DNA from: Clostridia bacterium
Lineage (GTDB): Bacteria; Bacillota; Clostridia; Oscillospirales; Acutalibacteraceae
Length of the DNA stretch: 11,637 nucleotides
Assembly: GCA_017534365.1 (NCBI GenBank)
Contig: JAFWCS010000191.1
Span: 1 to 11,637, forward strand
Reading direction: 5' to 3'
Position numbers and translations under genes: made by a program. This document shows, in pieces, positions 1 through 7,114 of this stretch (the first letter of the stretch is position 1; the number at the start of each line of letters is the position of its first letter). The notes under the pieces are model-generated. The model had not been told where the DNA came from. It did no database searches and saw only the letters and a program-made list of their open reading frames with translations.

Positions 1-2052
1 AAGGGCTTCCGCATGGTCAACGACGTCAAGCCCGGCGGCGTGTTCCTGATCAACTGCCAGTGGGATGAGAAAGAGCTCGGCGAGAAGCTCAACGCCGAAG
101 CCAAGCGCTATATCGCGCGCAACAACATCCAGCTCTACACCGTCAACGCGATCGACCTTGCCGCGAAGATCGGTCTGGGCAAGCGCACCAACACCGTGCT
201 GCAGTCCGCGTTCTTTGCGCTGGCCAAAGTGCTGCCCGCAGAGGAAGCCATCGGCTACATGAAGGAAAAGGCCCAGAAGTTCATGAAGAAGGGCATTGAG
301 ATCGTCAAGATGAACGAGGACGCGATCGACGCCGGCGCCACTGCTTACGTCAAGATCAACGTTCCCGCAGAGTGGGCTGACGCTGAGGACGCCGTGAAGG
401 CGGACGACAACGCGAATCCCTCCAAGCTTGAGAAGATGGTGCGCAGCATCATGGAGCCTGTTGGCAAGATGGACGGCGACCGCCTGCCGGTCTCCGCGTT
501 CGTGGATCACGCGGACGGCACCTTCGAGCAGGGCGCATCCGCGTTTGAGAAGCGCGGCGTTGCGGTCATGGTGCCCGAATGGGATGCAGAGAAGTGCGTT
601 TCCTGCAACCAGTGCGCGTTCGTTTGCCCGCATGCGACGATCCGTCCCTTCGCGCTGAGCGAAGAGGAAGCGGCAAACGCGCCCGCCGTGCTCAAGTCCA
701 AGGAGATGCGCGGCAAGCCCTATAAGTTCACGATGGCCGTTTCGCCCTTCGACTGCATGGGCTGCGGCGTGTGCGTGGGCGTGTGCAAGCCCGGCGCGAT
801 CAAGATGGTCCCGCGTGAGAGCCAGGATGCCCAGCAGGCAGCGTTCGATTACTGCGTGGCCAACGTGAGCGAGAAGAAGGATCTCACCGAGAAGATCACC
901 ACGATCTCCAGCCAGTACAAGCAGCCGCTGCTTGAGTTCTCCGGCTCCTGCGCAGGCTGCGCCGAGACCTCCTATGCGCGCCTGATCACCCAGCTGTTCG
1001 GCGACAGAAAGTATATCTCCAACGCGACCGGCTGCTCCTCCATCTGGGGCGGTCCCGCCGCCACCTCTCCCTACACGGTCAACAAAGAGGGCCGCGGTCC
1101 CGCATGGGCCAACTCCCTGTTTGAGGACAACGCGGAGCACGGCTACGGCATGTATCTCGGCCAGAACGCGATCCGCAACAGCCTGATCGCCCGCGTCGAA
1201 AAGATCACGGCGAAAGAGGATGCGCCCGCCGAGCTGAAGGCGGCCGCACAGGCCTATCTTGACACCAAGGATGACGGCGAAGCGAATGCCGCTGCCACCA
1301 AGGCGCTCGTTGCCGCGCTCGAGGCGCGTGAATGCTGCTGCGAGAACTGCAAGGCCATCCTTGACAATAAAGAATACCTCGCCAAGAAGTCCATCTGGAT
1401 CTTCGGCGGCGACGGCTGGGCCTATGATATCGGCTTCGGCGGCGTGGACCACGTGCTCGCGGCCGGCGAAGACGTCAACATCATGGTCTTCGATACCGAA
1501 GTGTATTCCAACACCGGCGGTCAGGCCTCCAAGGCCTCCAACATCGGCCAGGTGGCGCAGTTCGCCGCGGCCGGCAAGGCGATCGCGAAGAAGAGCCTTG
1601 CGGAGATCGCCATGAGCTACGGCTACGTCTACGTTGCGCAGATCGCTATGGGCGCCAACATGAACCAGACGCTGACCGCGCTGCGTGAGGCGGAAGCCTA
1701 TCACGGCCCGTCCATCGTCATCGCCTACGCCCCCTGCGAGATGCACTCCATCAAGGGCGGTATGGTCAACTGCCAGGCCGAGATGAAGAAGGCTGTGGAT
1801 TGCGGCTACTGGAATATGTTCCGCTACAACCCGGCGCTCAAGGCCGAGGGCAAGAACCCGTTCACGATCGACAGCAAGCCCGCCACGACCAGCTACAGAG
1901 ACTTCATCATGGGCGAGGCGCGCTACTCCTCCCTGACCCGTTCCTTCCCCGAGAGAGCGGAGACGCTCTTCACCCTTGCGGAGAAGACCGCCATGGAGCG
2001 TTACGATCACCTGCTTCGTCTGAAGGATCTCTACGCGCCGAAGGCAGACTGA
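1..2052 (+). CDS. nifJ: Pyruvate:ferredoxin (flavodoxin) oxidoreductase, C-terminal ~683 residues (5' end outside window)
   Basis: Oxidatively decarboxylates pyruvate to acetyl-CoA and CO2 and reduces ferredoxin or flavodoxin in the cytoplasm. The frame is open from base 1, so the ATG at 13 is internal; about 40% of the usual ~1,170-residue protein lies upstream. Visible parts in order: the end of the gamma domain (about 1-560); two ferredoxin-like 4Fe-4S motifs, CVSCNQCAFVCP near 595-630 and CMGCGVCVGVCKP near 754-792; then the thiamine diphosphate domain. That domain has SCAGC at about 949-963, ATGC near 1030 and a Cys in YAPCEM near 1735, matching the four ligands of the proximal cluster in Desulfovibrio PFOR. 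It also has GGDGWAYDIG near 1405-1434 and DTEVYSNTGGQ near 1492-1524. A cysteine cluster CCCENC near 1333-1350 precedes the GDGWAYDIG motif. The gene is monocistronic at its 3' end, closed by a hairpin at 2083. Family assignment is very secure. Confidence 0.97.
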   Translation, partial: KGFRMVNDVKPGGVFLINCQWDEKELGEKLNAEAKRYIARNNIQLYTVNAIDLAAKIGLGKRTNTVLQSAFFALAKVLPAEEAIGYMKEKAQKFMKKGIEIVKMNEDAIDAGATAYVKINVPAEWADAEDAVKADDNANPSKLEKMVRSIMEPVGKMDGDRLPVSAFVDHADGTFEQGASAFEKRGVAVMVPEWDAEKCVSCNQCAFVCPHATIRPFALSEEEAANAPAVLKSKEMRGKPYKFTMAVSPFDCMGCGVCVGVCKPGAIKMVPRESQDAQQAAFDYCVANVSEKKDLTEKITTISSQYKQPLLEFSGSCAGCAETSYARLITQLFGDRKYISNATGCSSIWGGPAATSPYTVNKEGRGPAWANSLFEDNAEHGYGMYLGQNAIRNSLIARVEKITAKEDAPAELKAAAQAYLDTKDDGEANAAATKALVAALEARECCCENCKAILDNKEYLAKKSIWIFGGDGWAYDIGFGGVDHVLAAGEDVNIMVFDTEVYSNTGGQASKASNIGQVAQFAAAGKAIAKKSLAEIAMSYGYVYVAQIAMGANMNQTLTALREAEAYHGPSIVIAYAPCEMHSIKGGMVNCQAEMKKAVDCGYWNMFRYNPALKAEGKNPFTIDSKPATTSYRDFIMGEARYSSLTRSFPERAETLFTLAEKTAMERYDHLLRLKDLYAPKAD

Positions 2053-2082
2053 TCGGCTGACAAACTGCAAACAAACCAACAA

Positions 2083-2127
2083 GCGCCCCGCAGGCTCCGT
2101 TCCTGCGGGGCGCATTCCCGTTTTTTT
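2083..2127 (+). terminator. Rho-independent terminator of nifJ
   Basis: A perfect 12-bp G+C-rich stem (2083-2094 pairing with 2102-2113, arm GCGCCCCGCAGG) with a 7-base loop. A run of seven T follows at 2121-2127 after a 7-base spacer. It lies 30 bases after the nifJ stop codon and upstream of the next promoter, so it separates the two units. Confidence 0.88.
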
Positions 2128-2138
2128 ACGAATTGCTA

Positions 2139-2167
2139 TCGACATTTTGAAATGTTCGTGCTATGAT
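2139..2167 (+). promoter_or_regulatory. Sigma-A-like promoter of the PHP/ornithine-cyclodeaminase-like operon, with overlapping palindrome
   Basis: A -35 element TCGACA (2139-2144) and a -10 element TATGAT (2162-2167) are separated by exactly 17 bp. The -10 is the same hexamer as in the gtrA-like and nrdD promoters of this window. A short inverted repeat, ACATTT-TG-AAATGT (2142-2155), overlaps the -35 and fills the start of the spacer, where a repressor could occlude polymerase. The operator role is inference. The ribosome-binding site GGGGGA at 2191-2196 precedes the ATG at 2202. Confidence 0.7.
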
Positions 2168-2201
2168 ATACCTATAAGAATCTGAGAAACGGGGGATTTC
2201 A

Positions 2202-3575
2202 ATGACGAACGAACTGCACGATTATGACGTATTCCCGAAGGTGTTTCGGGTCGGCAAGCCTGTGACCGTGACGGTCAGACCCCTGGGCGACCACGCGGCG
2301 TTTAAAAAGCCGGAGCAGACGGTGCTCTATATTCTCGGGCTCGAGGACGGCAAGGCGCGCGATTATCCCGCGCGCGGGAACGACAAGACCTGCCCGTTTG
2401 CTATGCAGCCGGACGGCAGCCTGACCTTTACCTATGCGTTCCCGAAGGAGCAGATGTATTTTCTGCGCTTCATTGACAGCGAGACAAACCGCCGGATCGT
2501 TCAGCTGCCGGTCTACGCGGTGAACGACGATCTCTGCGGCCGCTATCCGCTGGTGGGCGACCTGCATATGCACACCTGCCGCTCGGACGGCCGCCAGTGT
2601 CCGGCCGTCGTCTGCGCGGATTACCGCAGGCACGGCTACGATTTCTTTGCCATCACCGATCATCACCGCTATTATCCTGCGCTCGAGGCGATCGGCATTT
2701 ATAAAGACGTGCCGATCGAATTCACGATCGTGCCCGGCGAAGAGGTGCATATGCCGGATGTGAAGGATCTGATCAACGACGTGCATATCGTCAATTTCGG
2801 CGGCAAATATTCCGTCAACGCGCTGGTAGAGGACGTGCAGACCGACGAGGTCGGCAAAGATGAAAAATTCCGTGCGCTCGAAGGCGCGCCCTGCCCGCCC
2901 GTGCGCACGAAAGAGGAATTCTATCGCGAGATCTGCGCTTTCGCGGAGACGCTCGACATTCCGGAAGGGATCGAAAAGCTTGCCTACGCCTGCTGCGTCT
3001 GGGAATTTGAGCAGATCCGCGCCGCCGGCGGCCTCGGCATCTTCGCGCATCCCTACTGGATCTCCAACGTCTATCAGGTGCCGGAGACCTTTACGGATTA
3101 TATGCTGGAGCGCCATCCGTTCGACGCCTTCGAGGTGCTCGGCGGCGAAAACTACTATGAGCAGAACGGCTTCCAGGCGCAGAAATACTATGAGATGCGC
3201 GCGCGCGGCGTCGATTTCCCGATCGTCGGCAGCACGGACAGCCACAGCTGCTTCAACAACGAAAACGCCTACGTTGCCTCGACCATGGTCTTTGCGGAGA
3301 AGAACGAGCGGGAAGCGCTGATTTCCGCGATCAAGGACAAGTATTCCGTCGCCATCGACGGCATCAGCAAGGAATTCCGCCTTGTGGGCGACCTGCGTCT
3401 TTCCCGCTACGCCTGCTTCCTGCTCAAGGAGTTTTTCCCGCTGCATGACGAGCTCTGCTACGAAGAAGGCCGCGCGATGAAGGACTACGCCTGCGGCGTC
3501 GAGGGCGGCAGGGAAACGCTGGAATTCCTCAGCGGCCGCATGCGCAGGCAGCGCGAAAAATACTTTTCATTCTAA
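2202..3575 (+). CDS. PHP-domain metallohydrolase with N-terminal beta-rich domain (CehA/McbA-like architecture)
   Basis: A 457-residue predicted metal-dependent hydrolase with no signal peptide or membrane segment. Residues 1-112 are rich in short hydrophobic beta strands, consistent with an Ig-like sandwich. The PHP fold starts at about 117 and carries the full set of candidate metal ligands: HMHTCRSD (H122, H124, D129), TDHH (D153, H154), E180/E181, H195, H283 in FAHPYW, and D346 and H348 in GSTDSHS. An insertion at about 205-270 separates the halves of the barrel. PHP proteins cleave phosphoesters or, in the CehA/McbA branch, esters and amides of small molecules; the N-terminal beta domain fits that branch better than a DNA-polymerase-type PHP. 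The substrate cannot be told. It is the first gene of an operon: the next gene starts 15 bases after its stop and has its own GGGGAG ribosome-binding site. Confidence 0.85.
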   Translation: MTNELHDYDVFPKVFRVGKPVTVTVRPLGDHAAFKKPEQTVLYILGLEDGKARDYPARGNDKTCPFAMQPDGSLTFTYAFPKEQMYFLRFIDSETNRRIVQLPVYAVNDDLCGRYPLVGDLHMHTCRSDGRQCPAVVCADYRRHGYDFFAITDHHRYYPALEAIGIYKDVPIEFTIVPGEEVHMPDVKDLINDVHIVNFGGKYSVNALVEDVQTDEVGKDEKFRALEGAPCPPVRTKEEFYREICAFAETLDIPEGIEKLAYACCVWEFEQIRAAGGLGIFAHPYWISNVYQVPETFTDYMLERHPFDAFEVLGGENYYEQNGFQAQKYYEMRARGVDFPIVGSTDSHSCFNNENAYVASTMVFAEKNEREALISAIKDKYSVAIDGISKEFRLVGDLRLSRYACFLLKEFFPLHDELCYEEGRAMKDYACGVEGGRETLEFLSGRMRRQREKYFSF

Positions 3576-3590
3576 ACAGGGGAGATCATC

Positions 3591-4676
3591 ATGTTTCAGC
3601 TCAGACCCTATCATGCGCCGGATTTCCGGAGCGAACCGCTGGCACACGCGCCTCAGGCGAAGCTCGTGCCCGCCCCGCGGGACGGCGTCGCGCCGGAGGG
3701 CTATCATGCGCTGAGCATCTATCCGGAATATTTCCATATCGGCGGGCAGTGGCTGCTCGCGCAGGAGAGCCGGATGGACTGCGCCGCCGTGTTTGAAGAC
3801 GGCAGGATCGTCGTGCGTGAATTCCGCCATCTGCGGCAGGGGGACGCCGTTGTCGTCGGCCGCACGGAACGCGGCGAGGAAGGCATCTACGTGCATGCGA
3901 ACGGCTTCGCGGAGGAAGCGGCCGCGCGGGATCTTTTCGCCTTCCGCACCGGGCGCTCCCGAGAAACGGCCTTTTCCCGCGATTATGACGAGCTGTATGA
4001 TCTGCTGCGCCATGAACGGGAACACGGCAAGATCGTCTGGGTCATGGGGCCGGCCTTCAGCTTTGACCACGACGCGCGCGACGCGATGAGCCGCCTGATC
4101 GAAAACGGCTACGTCCACGCGATCCTCGCCGGCAACGCGCTGGCCACCCACGACCTCGAGGGCGCCTATCTGCACACGGCCCTCGGGCAGGATATCTATA
4201 CCCAGCAGCCCTATCCCAACGGACACTACAACCATCTCGATACCATCAACCGCGTGCGCTATTACGGCAGCATCACGGAATTCATCCGGCAGGAGGGCAT
4301 CTCCGACGGCATCATTTTCAGCTGCGAAAAATACGGCGTGCCCTACGTCCTCGGCGGCTCCATCCGCGACGACGGCCCGCTGCCGCCGGTCTTCGGCAAC
4401 GCCTATGAGGCGCAGGATGCGATGCGCAACCAGATCCGTGACGCCACGACCGTGATCTGCATGGCGACCACCCTGCATACGATCGCCACCGGCAACATGA
4501 CGCCGTCCTACCGCGTGCTGCCGGACGGCACGGTGCGCCAGGTTTATTTTTACTGCGTGGATATTTCCGAATTCGTCGTCAACAAGCTGGCCGACCGCGG
4601 CTCCCTGAGTGCGCGCGGGATCGTGACGAACGTGCAGGATTTCATCGTGAATCTTGCCAAGGGACTGCGCGTATAA
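3591..4676 (+). CDS. Short TIGR00300-like protein (ArgZ/AgrE-type ornithine cyclodeaminase, LOR/SDH-related)
   Basis: A 361-residue soluble protein. From about residue 45 it follows the pattern I know from TIGR00300 proteins and the C-terminal half of cyanobacterial ArgZ/AgrE. It has a short beta domain (IGGQWLLAQESRMDC at 50-64, GDAVVVG at 84-90). A Rossmann-like part follows, with GNALATHDLEGA (181-192), YGSITE (225-230), GGSIRDDGPLP (255-265), HTIATGNMTP (296-305), VDISEFVVNKLADRGS (323-338) and a final GIVTNVQDF. In characterised members this domain binds NAD and converts ornithine to proline with release of ammonia. Full-length TIGR00300 proteins of about 400 residues also have an N-terminal LOR/SDH conserved region (the segment with a GHxxDSG-like motif). 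I do not see it here; residues 1-40 look unrelated. The family call is fairly secure, but activity on ornithine is unproven. The gene is co-transcribed with the PHP gene. Confidence 0.68.
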   Translation: MFQLRPYHAPDFRSEPLAHAPQAKLVPAPRDGVAPEGYHALSIYPEYFHIGGQWLLAQESRMDCAAVFEDGRIVVREFRHLRQGDAVVVGRTERGEEGIYVHANGFAEEAAARDLFAFRTGRSRETAFSRDYDELYDLLRHEREHGKIVWVMGPAFSFDHDARDAMSRLIENGYVHAILAGNALATHDLEGAYLHTALGQDIYTQQPYPNGHYNHLDTINRVRYYGSITEFIRQEGISDGIIFSCEKYGVPYVLGGSIRDDGPLPPVFGNAYEAQDAMRNQIRDATTVICMATTLHTIATGNMTPSYRVLPDGTVRQVYFYCVDISEFVVNKLADRGSLSARGIVTNVQDFIVNLAKGLRV

Positions 4677-4695
4677 AAGAATCGCCTAAAGCAAG

Positions 4696-4731
4696 CCGCC
4701 CCGCGGCGTCCGGAAGGACGCCGCGGGGCGG
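4696..4731. terminator. Shared hairpin terminator between convergent genes
   Basis: A perfect 16-bp stem (4696-4711 with 4716-4731) closed by a GGAA loop, which fits the stable GNRA tetraloop class. It lies between the stops of the plus-strand operon (4676) and the minus-strand membrane protein (4752), so it can serve both. Neither side has a long T run, so termination efficiency is uncertain. Confidence 0.75.
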
Positions 4732-4751
4732 ATCGTTGCACTAAATAGGAC

Positions 4752-5993
4752 TCAGCTCTTATGGAGCCTGACGCATTTTGCGGCGATCAGGAAGCTGACG
4801 AAAAACAGCGCGGCGCCGCAGAGCGCCAGATCCATCGGCATGGTCGTCGCCGCGCGCAGCGCGGGCAGGAAGCCGCCGAGCAGCCGGCGGTTAGCCAGCG
4901 TTTCGGCGCCGATGTTGATCAGATCACACAGGACGCACAGACCGACGACGGCCGGCAGCGCGCGCAGGGCAAAGTCCTCCGGCCGCGCCTTGACCGGCAC
5001 GTGCAGGCAGCGCACAAGGATGTTTTTATGCGCGATGACAAGCGACGCGATCAGCGCGGCGAGCGCGAGCACGATGTAAACGAGGATCCACGGGCTGAAG
5101 GACGACCGGTGCAACAGATCGAGCAAGCAGCGCCCGAGGCGATAGACCGGCAGCGCAGCGACGAGCAGAAGCACGAAGATCGCGTCAAACAGCCAGCGGC
5201 CGTGCCGGTTGGCGATCGGAGAGCGCAGCTTGAATTTGCCCGCGCCCTCGAGCACCTTCGCCGGCAGGCAGACGAGCACCAGCGCGGCGAGCAGCCCCAG
5301 CAGGAACAGCGCGAAGAAGCCCGCCGTTTCGCCGCTGGTCAGCAGATAGGCGATCACGTCGCTGCCGGCATAGGCATTGCGGTGGACCAGCGAAGCGCCC
5401 AGCGCGGCAAGTCCGCCCGCGCAGCTGAGCCCGAACGGCAGGAGCGAAGCGACAGGATCTTTTTTCCAGATCCCGGCGGCCGTGAATACGATCACAGCGG
5501 CGGCTGTGTTAGCGGCGGCGCGGCAGAGCATGTCGTTCACATGCATGGCAACGGACGGCAGGCGCGACGCGGCGAACAGGCGCAGCGGAATCGCCAGCGC
5601 AAAGAAGCCGGCGGTGAGCACCAGAAGCTCCCAGAACTTCCAGCCGCGCGCGGAAAGACGGGTGCCGATCCAGAGCGCAAACAGCGGCAGGAAAGAGAAG
5701 CCGAGCAGGACCGTTCCCCACCGGGGCAGGATCAGCGGCAGCAGACCGTTTGCGTAAAACGGCGCGCCCGTGGCGGCCGCCAGCACGACGGCGACCGGCA
5801 GGCTCTCAAACGTCACAGTCTTGCGGTTGCCGAAAAACGCGAAGAAAAACAGCGCGGCAAACAGAGCGAGCACAATTGCGCCGTTGCCGATTTCGCCGAA
5901 GAACCGCCAGGCGTAGCCGGCAAGTCCGGCGGCGGCAAAGACCATTGCGACGCGCGCGCCCGCGTTGAGGTTGCGCGTTCCTTTCAGCGTCAT
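4752..5993 (-). CDS. Polytopic membrane protein, family not recognised
   Basis: A 413-residue integral membrane protein with roughly 11 hydrophobic helices spread along its length and short basic loops, such as FFGNRKT near 53-59. I recognise no catalytic motif or transporter signature. The start at 5993 (MTLKGTRN) is chosen because GGGAGG (6001-6006, minus strand) sits 7 bases before it; an in-frame ATG at 6008 overlaps that ribosome-binding site and would add only five residues. A minus-strand promoter candidate lies at 6023-6051. The opposite strand carries a 460-residue open frame, but its product is Arg/Gln/Glu-rich and has no family features, as expected of the antisense of hydrophobic codons. 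The gene stands alone, divergent from the hydrolase gene. Glycosyltransferase-like, O-antigen-polymerase-like or DUF4153-type membrane proteins are possible but unsupported alternatives. Confidence 0.82.
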   Translation of the reverse strand: MTLKGTRNLNAGARVAMVFAAAGLAGYAWRFFGEIGNGAIVLALFAALFFFAFFGNRKTVTFESLPVAVVLAAATGAPFYANGLLPLILPRWGTVLLGFSFLPLFALWIGTRLSARGWKFWELLVLTAGFFALAIPLRLFAASRLPSVAMHVNDMLCRAAANTAAAVIVFTAAGIWKKDPVASLLPFGLSCAGGLAALGASLVHRNAYAGSDVIAYLLTSGETAGFFALFLLGLLAALVLVCLPAKVLEGAGKFKLRSPIANRHGRWLFDAIFVLLLVAALPVYRLGRCLLDLLHRSSFSPWILVYIVLALAALIASLVIAHKNILVRCLHVPVKARPEDFALRALPAVVGLCVLCDLINIGAETLANRRLLGGFLPALRAATTMPMDLALCGAALFFVSFLIAAKCVRLHKS

Positions 5994-6000
5994 TTCATCG

Positions 6001-6006
6001 CCTCCC
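6001..6006 (-). promoter_or_regulatory. Ribosome-binding site deciding the membrane-protein start
   Basis: GGGAGG on the minus strand, 7 bases before the ATG at 5993. The alternative in-frame ATG at 6008 overlaps this site and has no purine-rich sequence at a suitable distance upstream. Confidence 0.8.
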
Positions 6007-6022
6007 ATCAGATTCTGCTTCT

Positions 6023-6051
6023 ATTTTACATGGTTTTGATAAAAAAAGCAA
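6023..6051 (-). promoter_or_regulatory. Candidate sigma-A promoter of the membrane-protein gene
   Basis: Read on the minus strand, TTGCTT (6046-6051) and TAAAAT (6023-6028) are separated by 17 bp that include a T tract. It lies 30 bases before the predicted start codon. The -35 is imperfect. Confidence 0.5.
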
Positions 6052-6079
6052 CCGCAGCGGCCGAAATCGTCAATTTCCC

Positions 6080-6108
6080 TTTGCATTTTTTTCGATTTGT
6101 GTTAAGAT
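6080..6108 (+). promoter_or_regulatory. Candidate sigma-A promoter of the alpha/beta hydrolase gene
   Basis: TTTGCA (6080-6085) and TAAGAT (6103-6108) with a 17-bp spacer, about 30 bases before the ATG. It is back to back with the divergent promoter at 6023-6051. The -35 is weak. A good GGAGG ribosome-binding site lies at 6129-6133. Confidence 0.45.
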
Positions 6109-6139
6109 ACAGATGTGATTACTCTTTCGGAGGTGCGCT

Positions 6140-7012
6140 ATGAAAGAATTCAAGATCCCTGCGAGCGACGGCCTGCAGCTTTCCGTCGCCCTGTTTGAGC
6201 ATGACGACCCCAAGGCGATCATTCAGGTGATCCACGGCGCGAAGGAGCATAAGGAGCGCTATTATGATTTCATTCAGTTTCTGAATGACAACGGCTACGC
6301 CGTGATCGTTTCCGACAACCGCGGCCACGGCCACTCGGTCAACGAGACCTATTATCTCGGCCACTGTGACGGCGTGGCGCAGATGCTCGACGATCAGTAT
6401 CTGATCACGCAGACGATCAAGGCGGCCTATCCCGGCAAGGCGCTGTATCTGTTCGGCCATTCCTTCGGCTCGGCGCTGGCCAGAGACTATCTGCAGACGC
6501 ACGACGACGAGATCAAAAAGCTGCTGCTGACCGGCACGGTCTTCCCGATCCCCGTCAGCCGGCTGGGCGAAAAGCTCTGCGACCTCTCGCTGATGATCGG
6601 CAGTCCGCGCAGCACGAAGGGCCTGCCGGCGCTGATCGCGAATGTGCCGGTGGATTCCTGGGTCTGCGGCAACCCCGCCACCATGGCGGTCTACCGCAAG
6701 GATCCGCTGATCCAGCGCTGCAAGTATACCACCGAGGCGGCGGAAACGATCATTGCCTCCGTTTCGATGCTGACGGATTATCAGTATTTCCGCTGCAAGA
6801 ATCCGACGCTGCGCATTCTGAGCGCGAACGGCGCGGGCGATCCCTTCATGGGCGGCAGCCTTGGCCTGAAAATGACCGTCGCCGCGCTGCGCAAAGCGGG
6901 CTATTCGCTGATCGATACGATCGTCTACCCCGGCATGAAGCATGAGGTCATCAACGAGGTGGGCAATCAGACGGTCTATGCGGATTTCCTGCGTTTCTTT
7001 GACGCGGAGTGA
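6140..7012 (+). CDS. Alpha/beta hydrolase, monoacylglycerol-lipase / serine aminopeptidase (S33) type
   Basis: A 290-residue predicted cytoplasmic serine hydrolase. The oxyanion-hole motif VIHGAKEHKERY (30-41) and the following DNRGHGHS (59-66) are typical of the monoglyceride-lipase branch. The nucleophile is S108 in GHSFGSA, the likely acid is D234 in GAGDPF, and the histidine is H268 in PGMKHEV. All three are in the usual order and spacing. Residues 135-215 form the variable cap. Members cleave esters of monoacylglycerols or lysophospholipids; the substrate here cannot be read from sequence. The start is supported by GGAGG 6 bases upstream. It is a single-gene unit, divergent from the membrane protein and convergent with cotJC, followed by a strong hairpin. 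Confidence 0.9.
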   Translation: MKEFKIPASDGLQLSVALFEHDDPKAIIQVIHGAKEHKERYYDFIQFLNDNGYAVIVSDNRGHGHSVNETYYLGHCDGVAQMLDDQYLITQTIKAAYPGKALYLFGHSFGSALARDYLQTHDDEIKKLLLTGTVFPIPVSRLGEKLCDLSLMIGSPRSTKGLPALIANVPVDSWVCGNPATMAVYRKDPLIQRCKYTTEAAETIIASVSMLTDYQYFRCKNPTLRILSANGAGDPFMGGSLGLKMTVAALRKAGYSLIDTIVYPGMKHEVINEVGNQTVYADFLRFFDAE

Positions 7013-7051
7013 TCCAAGAGATGAACGCAATGAACACGAAGATTTAAGCAC

Positions 7052-7097
7052 GAATCCCCCGGCCTGGCCGGGGGATTCCTATGAAAGCTGTTTTTTT
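7052..7097. terminator. Terminator region between hydrolase gene and cotJC
   Basis: A 27-base near-perfect palindrome (7052-7078; arms GAATCCCCCGGC and GCCGGGGGATTC with a CTG loop), followed on the plus strand by seven T at 7091-7097. The T run is flanked by GCTG and CAGC, a second small hairpin. The region lies between two convergent genes and may terminate both. Confidence 0.75.
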
Positions 7098-7114
7098 ACA
7101 GCCCCTTTTTGCTC

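Noticed and set aside
2199..3446. 415-residue minus-strand open frame antisense to the PHP gene
   Set aside because: The plus-strand product has a complete set of PHP metal-binding motifs; the antisense frame is a composition shadow.
4761..6143. 460-residue plus-strand open frame opposite the membrane protein
   Set aside because: Its product is Arg/Gln/Glu-rich with no family features, as expected for the complement of hydrophobic codons in G+C-rich DNA. The minus-strand gene has a promoter, a ribosome-binding site and a coherent membrane topology.
7021..7047. Tiny open frame starting at ATG 7021
   Set aside because: Eight codons with no ribosome-binding site, lying in the terminator region of the hydrolase gene.
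6119..7051. 310-residue minus-strand open frame antisense to the alpha/beta hydrolase (also 3567-4478, 9947-10651 and 10834-11460)
   Set aside because: Each lies opposite a gene with recognised catalytic motifs and has His/Arg/Asp/Val-rich shadow composition.
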